Below, piece by piece: positions 1-12,400 of a stretch of 64,000 nt of DNA. The notes below the pieces were generated by a model, which made no database searches, was not told where the DNA came from, and saw only the letters and a list, made by a program, of their open reading frames with translations. Position numbers and translations under genes: made by a program. Location of the stretch: the NCBI GenBank assembly GCA_903813345.2, contig CAIIXF020000009.1, forward strand, positions 9,976,030 through 10,040,029, read 5' to 3'. Position 1 is the stretch's first letter. Each line of letters starts with the position of its first letter. The stretch comes from Owenia fusiformis. Its lineage: Eukaryota > Annelida > Polychaeta > Sabellida > Oweniidae.

Positions 1-1495
1 TAGTGGAAATTACTGCTATTGGTCCCGGAAATAGTAAATCAACATAAACTTTAAAAGGAGAGGTTAACCATAATGGAATCAACTTCCTTTTTTCAAAACT
101 TTTGGTTATATTGGGACACCTTACCATAAAAACATAAAACACAAATCAACATTTTTTCGTGTTTGTAAAAATGCCTTTATTTTTACCAGATTTAAAATGG
201 AGAAAGTTTGCAGATATACTCAGCATTGCTTTTTTATTACACATCATCTGCAAATTGACTATTGCAACTACAAGTCCTATACTAAAGTCCTATTAACATT
301 TTGGGAACTCCTAAGACTGGAAACTCCCAGAAAAAAACAGATCATATTGCAAGATTTTGAAACTCATGAAAATATTGTGCATTTTGATAGAGAATACAAA
401 GCACCAGTGATCCCAAAGAATCGTCCCATCTGTGCTTAAATCCTCGAAAATTTATCTCAAAATTATTATTTCATATTTTTGAGAATTTCATTTTGCTTCT
501 ACAGTGAATTCTTTTTGCACATTTATCAATTCAACATGGCACAATACTCTCATTGCCAAATCATTTTTAAATAAAAAATAAAACATTTTAAATTAATCTT
601 TCATAAAGTACATTTGGGACTATTTTTGATAATCTATTAATTTTGCATAAAGTTCCTGCATTCTCCTCTTTAATTTTGGGCAGAAAAGATAATAGAGTAG
701 AGGTAGGAGCAGAGACTTGAAGCAAAACTATTAACAATATATGTAACAGAACCTGCACATAAATAGAGATATTTCATACTTAAACAAAGAAAGAAACACA
801 GGTAGTATCTCTGCCCAGTTCATGTTGTGAGCTGCTCAACCTAACAGTATAATGGGGTATTCATAATAAGTGTATATATGAGCAAGGTTAGTATCCATTT
901 CCCAATCATAACATCACCTTCTCAAGCTTGCAAATACAGGATATATTCTGCTCGAGAAATTCTGTATTGGAACGAGATGAAGTCGAGTGCCAATACAGAA
1001 TATTGAGTGGTCAAATTTTGTCAGTTTCCTAATTTTAATTTTCCCAATGACACGAAACTTCCCATTGGATAATATTATGAAGATAATATTCGACATTTAT
1101 TTTTCCGAACCCGGCAAAAATTAGGAAAATAGGCAAATTAAATGATTAGGCAAAATTACCTCTTATACAGTATGACTATGCTACCATCCATACCCCTTTA
1201 TACCAATAGACCGAGCACAACCATAAAGATACTTGCAATCATATTTTGAATTCTTCACCTCAATAACAATGATAGTTCATTTACACACCCAATCTGCACC
1301 AGTACTGTTTTAGGTTACAGTACTGTGAGGTACCATGAAATATGGTACCGTATGGTAAACTAAAACAGTACTGTACAGTACCGTGAACAATGTAAAGCGC
1401 GATACTCAAACGGTACCATACTTTTAATGTACCGTAAGGTAGCGTGATTTTAGTGTGCAGATTGGGGTGTAGCAGTCATGATCTAATAAGGTTTG
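1..1495. other. AT-rich intergenic stretch
   Basis: I see no gene here. An 80-codon plus-strand open frame at 197-439 has no recognisable motif. Positions 929-990 carry a short motif with CTCGAGAAATTCTGTATTGG that recurs in reverse orientation near 56,190-56,235, so it belongs to a dispersed repeat. Positions 1,300-1,445 are rich in GTAC palindromes (GTACTG, GGTACC) and probably form the end of another repeat. Confidence 0.5.
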
Positions 1496-1982
1496 ATTAC
1501 CGGATTTTCTCGCATATACGCCCCCCTAAATTTAGGCCCATGGGCCAGAAATCAAATGTAGTACGCTTATACGCCCATGGGCCTATAAAAAATGACAATT
1601 TATTGATTTTTTCAATAAATTCAAGAGTATTTTATCACTGGCAGATCGTTCTATCGTTACTTTGTTTCAAAATTAAGTTCAAAGCTGTGCCGTAAGTGGC
1701 TGTGATGGATCGTTCTGTTGTTACTTTGTTTCAACATTAAGTCCAAGGTTGTAGGTGACATTTCCTTTATAAATCTTACAAAACATGCATTAGGACTACA
1801 ACAGTAGGTACGGTAGTCCATCGTATTCATCAGCTCTTCTCACCTTTACGCCCACTGGGCCAAAAATCGAAAGTAGTACACTTATACGCCCATGGGCGAA
1901 AAATAAGAGGTAAAATAACCGACGAAATTACCCCTTCTTTCAGTTATACGCCCAGGGCTTATATGCGAGAAAATCCGGTAAT
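1496..1982. mobile_element. MITE-like element with 23-bp inverted ends
   Basis: The left end reads ATTACCGGATTTTCTCGCAT and continues ATA. The same sequence occurs inverted at the right end, finishing at 1,982. The 487-bp interior has no coding frame but repeats TATACGCCCATGGGC-like blocks at least four times. No target duplication is clear. This looks like a non-autonomous DNA transposon of unknown superfamily. Confidence 0.65.
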
Positions 1983-2136
1983 TAAAAAAAAAGACGTTAC
2001 ATTCAGCAGATTATTTTCTCCCTTTCTCAAAAAATTGCAAATACAGCGTGAATGATGAGATTGCCTTGGTATAACAAAAAAAAAACATATTTGTCGATCA
2101 TTCTACAAAAATGGTTTTCTTATGCATTTATACTTT

Positions 2137-2445
2137 CACATGCAGAGAGGGTAAATGTAGGAATCTATTAAGATTTACCCTCACATGTAGAGGGCATATT
2201 TAGGAACATATTGAGATTTACCCTCACATGTAGAGGGCATACTTAAGAATTTATTAAGATTTACCCTCACATGTAGAGGGCATACTTAGGAATCTATTAA
2301 GATTTACCCTCACATGTAGAGGGCATATTCAGGAACATATTGAGATTTACCCTCACATGTAGAGGGCATATTCAGGAACATATTGATATTTACCCTCACA
2401 TGTAGAGGGCATATTCAGGAACATATTGAGATTTACCCTCACATA
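2137..2445. repeat. 43-44-bp minisatellite with hairpin core
   Basis: About seven tandem copies of a unit containing TTTACCCTCACATGTAGAGG. Each unit carries a CCCTC...GAGGG inverted pair around ACATGTA. Copies differ at a few positions (TATT/TACT, GGAATC/GGAACA). The repeat is non-coding. Confidence 0.9.
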
Positions 2446-5332
2446 AAATATATGATGATAACAAACTAAATAACAATATCTTCTTTAATAATTCATTATA
2501 CTGAACATGATCTTTTATATCAAGTGAAATGAAACTTTCCATATTATGCTATGGAAAACAATGAAGTGATATAAATCAGATAATTTCCAAATAATAATAA
2601 TAATAAACGATACAGTATGAAGTTCATATTGTACATTCTAAAATCAATAAAAAGTTCATGACCAATATAATGAATATAGCTTTTAGGTATATCTTATCTA
2701 CCAGATCTTTTTAACAATATAATATATACTTTGATAAAGGCATTTAAAATATATGATGATAAAAAATTTAACCTTTGTAGTATGCAATACAGTACAGCAC
2801 ATAACTAAGCTGACTGGGGAGTGAGGCAAAGTTTTGTGTTGGACCGTACTGTAATAAAATGCAATTTATGTTCACAATGAATAAATCTGTACAAAGCTGC
2901 GATGAGCCAAAATATATTTTTACAAAATGATAAACCTTGGTCCAAATACTGTAAAAGGTAGAAAAGGTTCCTCACCAGGAGAGCTAAACTCTCCTAAAAA
3001 TATTTAGGCCAAGGTTTAACATCATGTTTCACAAATATACAATCTTCCTTATTACACTTTTATTATAGAGAACATTTGTGAAGCTCAAATAATATATTCG
3101 TTAATTATATAGTATCTCCTCCAATGATGCATATTCATACATTTCCATAAATGTATATGCAAAAACAGTCAAATGAAAATACTGTAAGCACTGTACATGT
3201 GACATCTAATTTGTATTTTCACTTGCCCAATACATTTTATAAAACTCGGAACACTCCCTTTTTCCGATATTTCCTCTCCCGTCAAAGAGAGAATTGTAAC
3301 ATTGCTTTCGCATCGCCAATGTTTCATAATTTATGTTAATTTATTCATAATCTAGGCTGTCTCCTCAAATTCTGATTGGCTAATTTTGCATATTTACAAA
3401 GCATGAATATCTGACGTATTGACTAGAGTTTAATAACAGACTCCAAAATAAGCAATTTTACAGCAGTTATTTCAAAAGCCATTTTGATGAATTTCAAATG
3501 AAAATAAAGCTAAATCATTATTTTTTTCGACCTCAGACTAGGAATTTCATATAAACACTGAATGGCGTTCATTTATATATTTTCTGAACTGCCTATGAAA
3601 TCTAAAGTAAATTCTGCTTAAATCAAAAAACATTTTTACACGATGACAATAAAACAGGGTTCGTAAAACCTGTTAAAGTAAATAGAACATTCAGATCAGC
3701 CAATGAGAATTTAACGCATGCCAGCCTTCGTAAATTGACACGTGACCTTTCGTCACAGACGCCAACCAAGACATCAAATCCACAGGATGTAGTTGCTCTA
3801 TATCAAATTATTCTTACATTTTCTAAACACATAAAATACATTTATGCAAGATTATTTGTGGAAAACTTCGATGAAACATTACATGACGTTATAATAGCCT
3901 ACAGTGAAGCACAGTCCTTTATACCTAAAAATTTTCTTAATTACTGTACAATTTTTGACACCCTGTATATGCATACTTGTATTGCATATAGTACATTAAG
4001 GTAGTCTAAGTATAATGAATTATTTGGCTGATAACTTGATCTTTAACACATACAGGTTCCAAAGTCATTCCACCAGGTCTACCTGAGCATACAATCTTCA
4101 ATGTAAGAATGTAAGTATATACTGGGTGATCTACAAAATATGTAACACTTATCTCTTCATATACAATAGTGCGAATGAAAGATTTAACCCTTGTAGGACT
4201 GAGTTGTTTCGGACCAGGATATTTATCAAAGAATAATTGATTATAGATGTGTACTTAAGTAATGTGGTTCAACATGTTATATATCAAATGAAAGAGGTTC
4301 TATAGCTTTCCAATGGTACCTCATATCATGGGTTAGCAATGCTGGATCTTATAATTTTATGAAAATGTTGATCCGAAAACATAACTGGTAGTCCTACTAA
4401 GGTTAAATCTTTTCCAAAATACATTACAACTGCTCTATATATAGTCAGTATGTACATTTAAAAATACAGTCAAAAACACTTTCAGTATTTCATACTCGTT
4501 GTAGCACTAAACATGGATCTCGTTGTTCAAAAATATTTCAAAAAATATTAACGATATTTTACTTACATTGCTTGGAAGATGCTATTCAGGACGGATCAAT
4601 ACAGGAGTATTACCCACAATGCATCACAATATTACCCAGAGTGCTCCAGTGACCTTGACAGGAAGGTCAGATTTACATTATCTGGTGCATAAATACTCTA
4701 CATCCTAATTTCAAAATAGATGTACCATATTTTATATTCATTACACAATTAATTCTCTCAATCCAGTATGCATCATTTTTTCATGGTCTATTTACATTGT
4801 ATTGTCAAAAATTGGACCCTGTAAATTTCAAATTACTTTTCAATACAATTCACTGTTGAAATTATAACCTAAAAATGTATCAACAATAAAAAACAAATTA
4901 AAATATCCAATGTTGAAAAATTTTGAATTTTGACAATTATTTGACAGGTATTTTGGCCAGTAATAAGCTTGTGGCAAGTGGCATGGATATACAGTATATT
5001 TGAGAATTTTGGCAATTTTGTTCAAATCAGAGACAGTTTTAATGCAATATGAATTAAGCAGCTATACTTAGACACCCTACAAAATAATTGTCTGTGAAAT
5101 AATGAGTCATTGAAATGCATTATAAAAGGCAAAGAAAGGGTTCCATGAAGTCTAGCATTTAGTTTAATCCAACTTGGAAAAATTAACTGTCAGAATTTGG
5201 AAAGGAATAAAATAAGGCTAAGGCAAAAAATTGTTTGGCTTATTAAACAGACAATTAGTTTGCTCAGACCTGAACATTCAATAGTACATATGTATTTATC
5301 TTTTAACTATTATATACAGGGTGACTGAAATA
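2446..5332. other. AT-rich intergenic DNA, no gene seen
   Basis: Short open frames occur on both strands (for example 3,735-4,004 plus and 4,840-5,025 minus). None has a motif, a splice context or similarity I recognise. I found no RNA gene or transposon end that I can support. Confidence 0.5.
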
Positions 5333-5338
5333 TTTATT
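5333..5338 (-). terminator. Candidate BicC poly(A) signal AATAAA
   Basis: Reading the minus strand downstream of the BicC stop codon, this is the first AATAAA I found, about 0.9 kb past the stop. A 3' UTR of that size is ordinary. No transcript evidence is available, so this is positional inference only. Confidence 0.35.
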
Positions 5339-5560
5339 CTGGTTCATTCTGTGCACTCTTGTATTCCTGAGACACCCTGTACGCAAGTCTAGAGGATAGA
5401 ATTCAAAATTCTCTGTTGTATTTAATGGATTTGAACCCATCAGGCTGCAAATTAACAAAGTAGTTATGTCCAGTCCATTCCATTCAATGACAATAGTGTA
5501 TAGCAGTGTTTCATGGACGAATTTCTGATCAGCAGTATACCCTTGGATCAGATCTAGTTT

Positions 5561-5635
5561 CCATTGTGACATCATAATTCCATTGTGACATCATAATTCC
5601 ATTGTGACATCATAATTCCATTGTGACATCATAAT
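5561..5635. repeat. 19-bp tandem repeat, four copies
   Basis: The unit CCATTGTGACATCATAATT is repeated four times with almost no change. It lies inside the inferred BicC 3' UTR. On the transcript strand each unit contains TGATGTCAC. Confidence 0.9.
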
Positions 5636-6251
5636 GTGCTACATCATCAGTACTACAATTAAACCAGAGATTTGTCTTTGATCTACACATGAATCAAGTG
5701 ATCCTGGATTATGACGAATGCATGTAGCGACCAAAACACCAAGTTGATATGTAATATTACTATATTTGGCGTCCAAATACAACTGGTAGCTTTATCCACC
5801 CTATAAGAATTCATTTCCTAATGTTGTTGCTCCTTCTAAGTGGTATATCACATACTACTATTGTGGATACTATGGATTTATGGATCAGGGACTTCACTAA
5901 AAAGCCCTGCTTTTTTTTAGTGTACAGCATTTTCTTCCTTATTACTGCAATGCTCCTAGCTATACCTCTTAATTAATAAACTGCACTGTGAAAAACACGT
6001 CTCACTAACAATGGAATCTAATTATGTTATCCATTTATATCAGTCTATATACGGATTACAGATAGATATATGTTCGTTGGTGAAACCTGTTCAGTATCTC
6101 AATGTTTAAAAACTGACATAGTATTAAGCTTTGATGTCAAACAAATCAAGTTTTCCACAATGACGCCATCTGAAACACATCCTGTAATTCAAGCCCTTTG
6201 ATTGTTGTCGTTGCTAAGATGTTGTTAGTTACTATAGCGACATGTTTTATG

Positions 6252-6400
6252 TTACCAGCGCCCACTTTGGCTGGCGATGTCGCGGTCGATACGACGCAAG
6301 ATAGGTGGGGCTGACGGAGGTGTCATTGTCGGGCGACTCTCACGGTACGCATTATTAGCTCCAGGGGGCACTGAGAATTGGGAACATCTTTTATGCAGAT
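6252..6400 (-). CDS. BicC: BicC exon 17, C-terminus and stop
   Basis: The acceptor TTTCCAG lies at the 6,401 side, phase 1 from exon 16. It encodes about 49 residues beginning DLHKRCSQF and ending RDIASQSGRW, then TAA at 6,252-6,254. The ending matches the conserved BicC C-terminus, which fixes the frame and shows the gene is complete at its 3' end. Confidence 0.92.
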
Positions 6401-9400
6401 CTGGAAATTTGAGTCAAAATTTAGCAAGAGTAACATCATGATGTATGTAATATCCAAATATCATGAGGCTTAATATGGTCATTCTGTCAAAATATCATGA
6501 GGCTTAATATGGTCATGCTTAATATGGCCATCAAGTGATGTCATTCATAGGTTTTTAGGGAAATCCTTCTCTGGGGACTGGATAGTCAAATACTTTCATC
6601 TGGCGATGCTCGTTGACCAATCATAACAAAGTATTTACATAAAGATACTAACAATAAGCAAATATGTTTCATTCTATTTCCGCAGTAAATATGCTGTGGT
6701 ACATTTGATCACATGGTAATACATTAACCAATCAGAATGTAGGGATTCTAGCATGAGTGTGTTATTTACCTGCAATTGCAAGGAGCATTTTTCTGCGTGC
6801 TCCAAATGTTGAGATTCCAAGTTCCTTTAAGTCTTGGTCAGACAGTGTCAGGAATGTAGCCAAGTCAATCTGCAACCAATATGATGTCATGATAAGAAGG
6901 GTGTCAGTGTACACTTCAATGTCATAATATATTAAAGAATGATGTCAATATTTATGTTATTTTTGAGTTATAAAGATTCAAAGCTGACATGCATCAATAA
7001 ACTTTTCCATCATCCTCTCAAATCACTGTAACTATGGAATCATGATTTAACGCCTTCCTCAGACACTGTAAATCACTAAAACTATGAAATCATGATATAA
7101 TGCCATCCTCAGACACTGTAAATCACTAAAACTATGAAATCATGATATAATGCCATCCTCAGACACTGTAAATCACTAAAACTATGAAATCATGATATAA
7201 TGCCATCCTCAGACACTGTAAATCACTAAAACTATGAAATCATGATATAATGCCATCTTCAGACACTGTTCACTGACAATGCATTGCATTGTATTGTAAT
7301 CAACAATAGTAAGAAAAGTTAGAACTCAATATTGTTGACCATTTAGAAATAAATCAAATGTACTTAGATTGACATATTAACAATGGTTTAAACAATACAA
7401 TACCTCTTGCTGCGTGAACAAGTCGGTGTATTTGCCAAGACCAAGGGTACAGAACAACTCAGCTAGGTCTGTAGCGGGGGTGGGGGTGGAGTTCACTGGA
7501 GTTTGAGGGGGCAGATTGCTACCAGTGTCAGAAATACCATACTCAGGAGCTGAAAATAAATTTGTTTTGTATAACTTAACTATTGTATCTTCATAGACTG
7601 AAATAAAACTATATTTGAAAAGGAAAAAAAATTAATCGACATGTTTTTATGAGAACTTGTTTGCGAAAGTGTATAATAATCAGCCTTACTAGGGATTACT
7701 TCTCCCATTCATATAGAATTGAGTATAGAGGCGCGAAAGTAGTTGTAATCCGGTCTCTAGAAGAACCAACTGAGAGTAGAACAGTTATTCCTTGGGGTCA
7801 CAACAATGTGTTGCTTTAATAAGGCATTAAGGCAAAATGTTACGATCTGGTAATTGATACAAATACCAAAGAAATTGAAAACTGCCCTAATAAGAATACA
7901 TGTAAATAATAAAACCAGAAGGGAGGACAACATGGGAATAAACTTACCCTCCTAAACATGATGATGATGAAATGTTACAGACACCGGATGCTGACTCACA
8001 AATGCCGACCAGCGAAATGTCGTCCCCAAAAAATTTGGAGGCTATAACTTGTGGTGATGATAAAGTAAATAATAATAAAATAATACATCTATTTTATTTG
8101 TTGCTTACTTTTTCTGCGTGGACTGTACTCCCCAGGAGCTGCGTTAACTGGTGGATTGTAAGGAGTATGAGATTTAGAATCTTTCCATGGGTCTCGGTCC
8201 TCATCCTCCCCAACATTATTCTAGAAAATACATCCCATAATTTTTATATATATATATATGTTATTTGTATGTATACACGCGTTTATATTTATTACAATTG
8301 TAGAAGTAATATAACTATGTGGTGAAAGCAACTCATTGAGTTCCTAGTACATACATACATGTACCTAGTACTACATTTTATATATAAAATAAAGGTCTTT
8401 CTTGAAATATATTGATGCAAAAGGTGTTATGGTCCTCCAATTAAGTCTCCTTCTATATGGCTCGTACTTGCCATAATTAAATGAACCTGTCTCAGAACAC
8501 AATAAATATAAAATGTAACACGTCCTTGTTATTAACGTATGTACCTATGCAAATTTTTGTGGTCCTATAGAAATTTTGATCCCCTCCTAAATGGCCAATA
8601 CTGATCGATTAAACCATGGAATTGTTTAAGTAAGACAAATTACCTTCATGCTTCACCCTGTAGAAGTTCATTAGTTGAAGTTATTATTTCAAATTCAAAT
8701 TTTAAATCCACCTACACTACCCAAAATAACTTAAAAATAACAAAATATATGTTTGTACCTCATACATGGTCCCCATGGTAGGGCCTTTATATTTAGTATA
8801 ACTATTGGCCAACTGATCTCTGATGGCAGAATCTGGCATGGACTTTGAGAATCCTAGGCCTGACCAAAAATCTGTAGGTGTCCTTGATTCTCCTTCCGGT
8901 TTCTTTTGCACAGCTGAAAAAATCCAGATTTGTTCAAATTCATTAAAACTAGAGATCCAAATTTAACATTGCATTAAAAGTTATCCACACAGCATCACTT
9001 CATTTCTGTTAATTCTTATTTATGAAATCCATAAGTACTCTGTACTAGTTGTAACCAACCATAGTTATTGTGATGTCATCGTCAAAGAACAGACTCCTGA
9101 ATTAATAAACTTAAGAGTGGGTAAGAATAATGCACTTCTGAATAAAATAAATGCAGCATTAAGAATAACTAAGATAAGCTACCAACCTTTCGTTGCCAAT
9201 AGTTTTTTGTGCTCATAATTTTCTGGCTTAATATTGAGACCTGGCGGCAATCCATTTGTGGCACGTGGCATTATGGGAGATGCACGGGGCATTATGGGAG
9301 ATGAGAATAAACTTGATGTTGATTGGTCGGGAGATATTTTATTTTCAGAGCTAGTATCAGAATCTGCACCCGACTCAGAGGATCGGCTGCCAGTGTTACT

Positions 9401-12400
9401 GAAAAGGAACAAAAATCAAAAACGTGAAATTATGTAAAATAGAGTGAAATCAGAAAGAAAAACTCAAGGCATTTAACACTCTGATTTATATAAAATGCAA
9501 GATTTGAGAGAGAAATTGAGTGAGACATGCATGAAACATGAATTTTGCTTGAGAAATTGAGCAAAATAAGCATGAAACCAAGGAATTAGCTATGAAAAAC
9601 ACAAAAAAAACTATAGCCATGTATCATTTAATCCAGGATTTATCTAGGGGTAACGAAAATACTCACGAGAAGGGGGAGGGATGACTTGGTCGTTTTCCCG
9701 CCAACATCATGGCAGCTTGAGAAGGATGTGCGAGTCCAAATAAATCTGCGCCATTTCCACTATTTGAAGGTGATATGTGCTTCGCTAAATTATATAAATT
9801 ACCGCCATTGTCAAGGTCAGGTGACATTGGCTTGTTCAGTCCGAATAAATCACTAGCGGTACAGCTATTACTAGGCGAAGTCTTTTTATTCATAACAATG
9901 TCTACATAATTGTGACCGCTACTTAGGTTGCGTAGATCTACACCTGGAAAATGAGGGATATAGTGAGTACATTAATCATCTAATGGTAGGCTTAAGATAC
10001 TGGGTTTATCTCATGGGACATATCTGTACTCTAGAGCACAAAACACATGTGACAAAAATTATAATTCTGAATGACTTCAAGAACATCAAGGATTCAATGA
10101 TTTGTGGGTGATTTATAGTGCAAGGTTGAAGGTTCTCGGCAGTAGTCAAAGTTTAAGCCCAGCAAACAAGTAGAGTGCTTTAAATCAGCAACAATTTTTT
10201 GAGTCCAGTGCTTTAATTCTTTTTTATACAATATAATACATACAAAGCTGTATTAATTTTGTATCTTGTATTTCACACTAGCATACAATCATATGTTAGG
10301 GTACTTACTGTCTGCATTAATAGGACCATTTAGACTGGTTGTGTTTAGAGGACCATTTAGACTGGTTGTGTTTAGAGGACCATTTAGACTGGTTGTGCTT
10401 AGAGGACCATTTAGACTGGTTGAGTCATTGTTTAGTGAACCATTCATATGTGACACATCTTTATTTAGAAGCGTGTTCATATTAGATGTGTCATTGTTTA
10501 GAAGTGTGTTTATATTAGAAGTGTCTTTATTTAGGAGATCAATAGGACTTTGACATGGGGAAAGTGCAGGACTTTGTAGGCTAGGACTTTCTACACTGCT
10601 AGATGTACTGCTTGGACCTGCAATTAGAAAGTATAAAATGCCATAACTGAAGTGTTGATTGGAACAACTTGAGCAAAGCATTGACATGAAAATGTCACCA
10701 CCTGCCATTTGTTATGCTGAACAATTGCCAAGCACCAACAGTTGACACAAAGAAGTTGGAGACTTTAACAATATGTCACCACTTCTGGTGGTGACAGAAT
10801 AAAGAATAAGAGATGGCATCGGGATCTTAAGAATCAGAAATGAAGCTTTCATGGCCTCTACTGCAATATAAAATTTATTTATTGTAAATGAATTGTGCTC
10901 AACTTATTGAGATGTTGAACTAAGAGGTTCATTTACATTAAATAAATGAGTGTTCCACTTTTAGCGATGTTCAAATTACGAAGCGTTCCACTTTACAGGT
11001 TTAACCTCCAATAAAATAAAGACATCCTGCGCAATTTCTTTACCTTTTTCTGAGGAATTGGGTGTCCTCTGATTGCTGCCAGTGTTTTTATTGGGTCCAC
11101 CATTGCACTGTGAATAAAGGTTCTGCTGGCTTTGTTGATTAGTTAGGTTAGATGTTGTAGGTACAGTCTGTGTAAATCCTGGAGGTGGCCCTGTTACAAC
11201 CATCATTGGACTGTACACACCTGTAAAGGAAGTACTGTATGATTCATTTTTGGATTTGTGTGTCTTTTTATTTCTGAATTTTATTATTGTAAACCTCTCT
11301 TATCTGAACATTTCACAATGTAAACACTTTTTCTTGGTCCTAAGACCCACATATTAAAAACATTGAAATGGGAACACCGAATAATCTGAACACTTTTGAC
11401 AGATCTCAGTGGCGCTTAGTTAAGACAGGTTTTACTGTACAAAATATTCAAATATTTGAAAACAAGAAAATTTGTGAATAAGTTGGTACATAGACAAGAC
11501 AGCCCATTTTTCCCTCTTGGCAGTGGATTTGGAAAAACTGGTTACCTATTTGGCAATGGACTGAATGCCAATATGGTGAATTGTGGCAATCATGTATTTA
11601 ACATTAGACTTGAACCCTCGTCATTCGTGAAACATACCTATGAATGGTTTTGTACAATGCAATGACCACAAAAAGGGTGAATTAAAGAGGTTGATACATT
11701 AAAACAAATGGTTCAACATAATGTGAGAATCTGGATGGAGTGATTTAGGGAGGTGTATACATTGTATGTACCTGTAAAAGCCCCAGTAGTTGTCCATGCA
11801 GTTCTTGGACTCTGAAGGTTCTGTATGATACGAGGGCTTGGGAGTGTGGTGGGGGATGAGTTTGCTACATTGTACATACCTGTAAAAGCCCCAGTAGTTG
11901 TCCATGCAGTTCTTGGACTCTGAAGGTTCTGTATGATACGAGGGCTTGGGAGTGTGGTGGGGGATGAGTTTGCTACATTGTACATACCTTTAAAAGCCCC
12001 AGTAGTTGTTCATGCAGTTCTTGGACTCTGAAGGTTCTTTATGATACGAGGGCTTGGGGGTGTGGTGGGGGATGAGTTTGCTACATTGTACATACCTGTA
12101 AAAGCCCCAGTAGTTGTCCATGCAGTTCTTGGACTCTGGAGGTTCTGTATGATACGAGGGCTTGGGAGTGTGGTGGGGGATGAGTTTGCTACATTGTACA
12201 TACCTGTAAAAGCCCCAGTAGTTGTCCATGCAGTTCTTGGACTCTGAAGGTTCTGTATGATACGAGGGCTTGGGAGTGTGGTGGGGGATGAGTTTGCTAC
12301 ATTGTACATACCTTTAAAAGCCCCAGTAGTTGTCCATGCAGTTCTTGGACTCTGAAGGTTCTGTATGATACGAGGGCTTGGGGGTGTGGTGGGGGATGAG

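Noticed and set aside
197-439. 80-codon plus-strand frame
   Set aside because: No motif, no splice context and AT-rich codon use like the surroundings.
9234-9437. 67-codon plus-strand frame
   Set aside because: It is the reverse of BicC exon 12, which has conserved protein sequence and splice sites.
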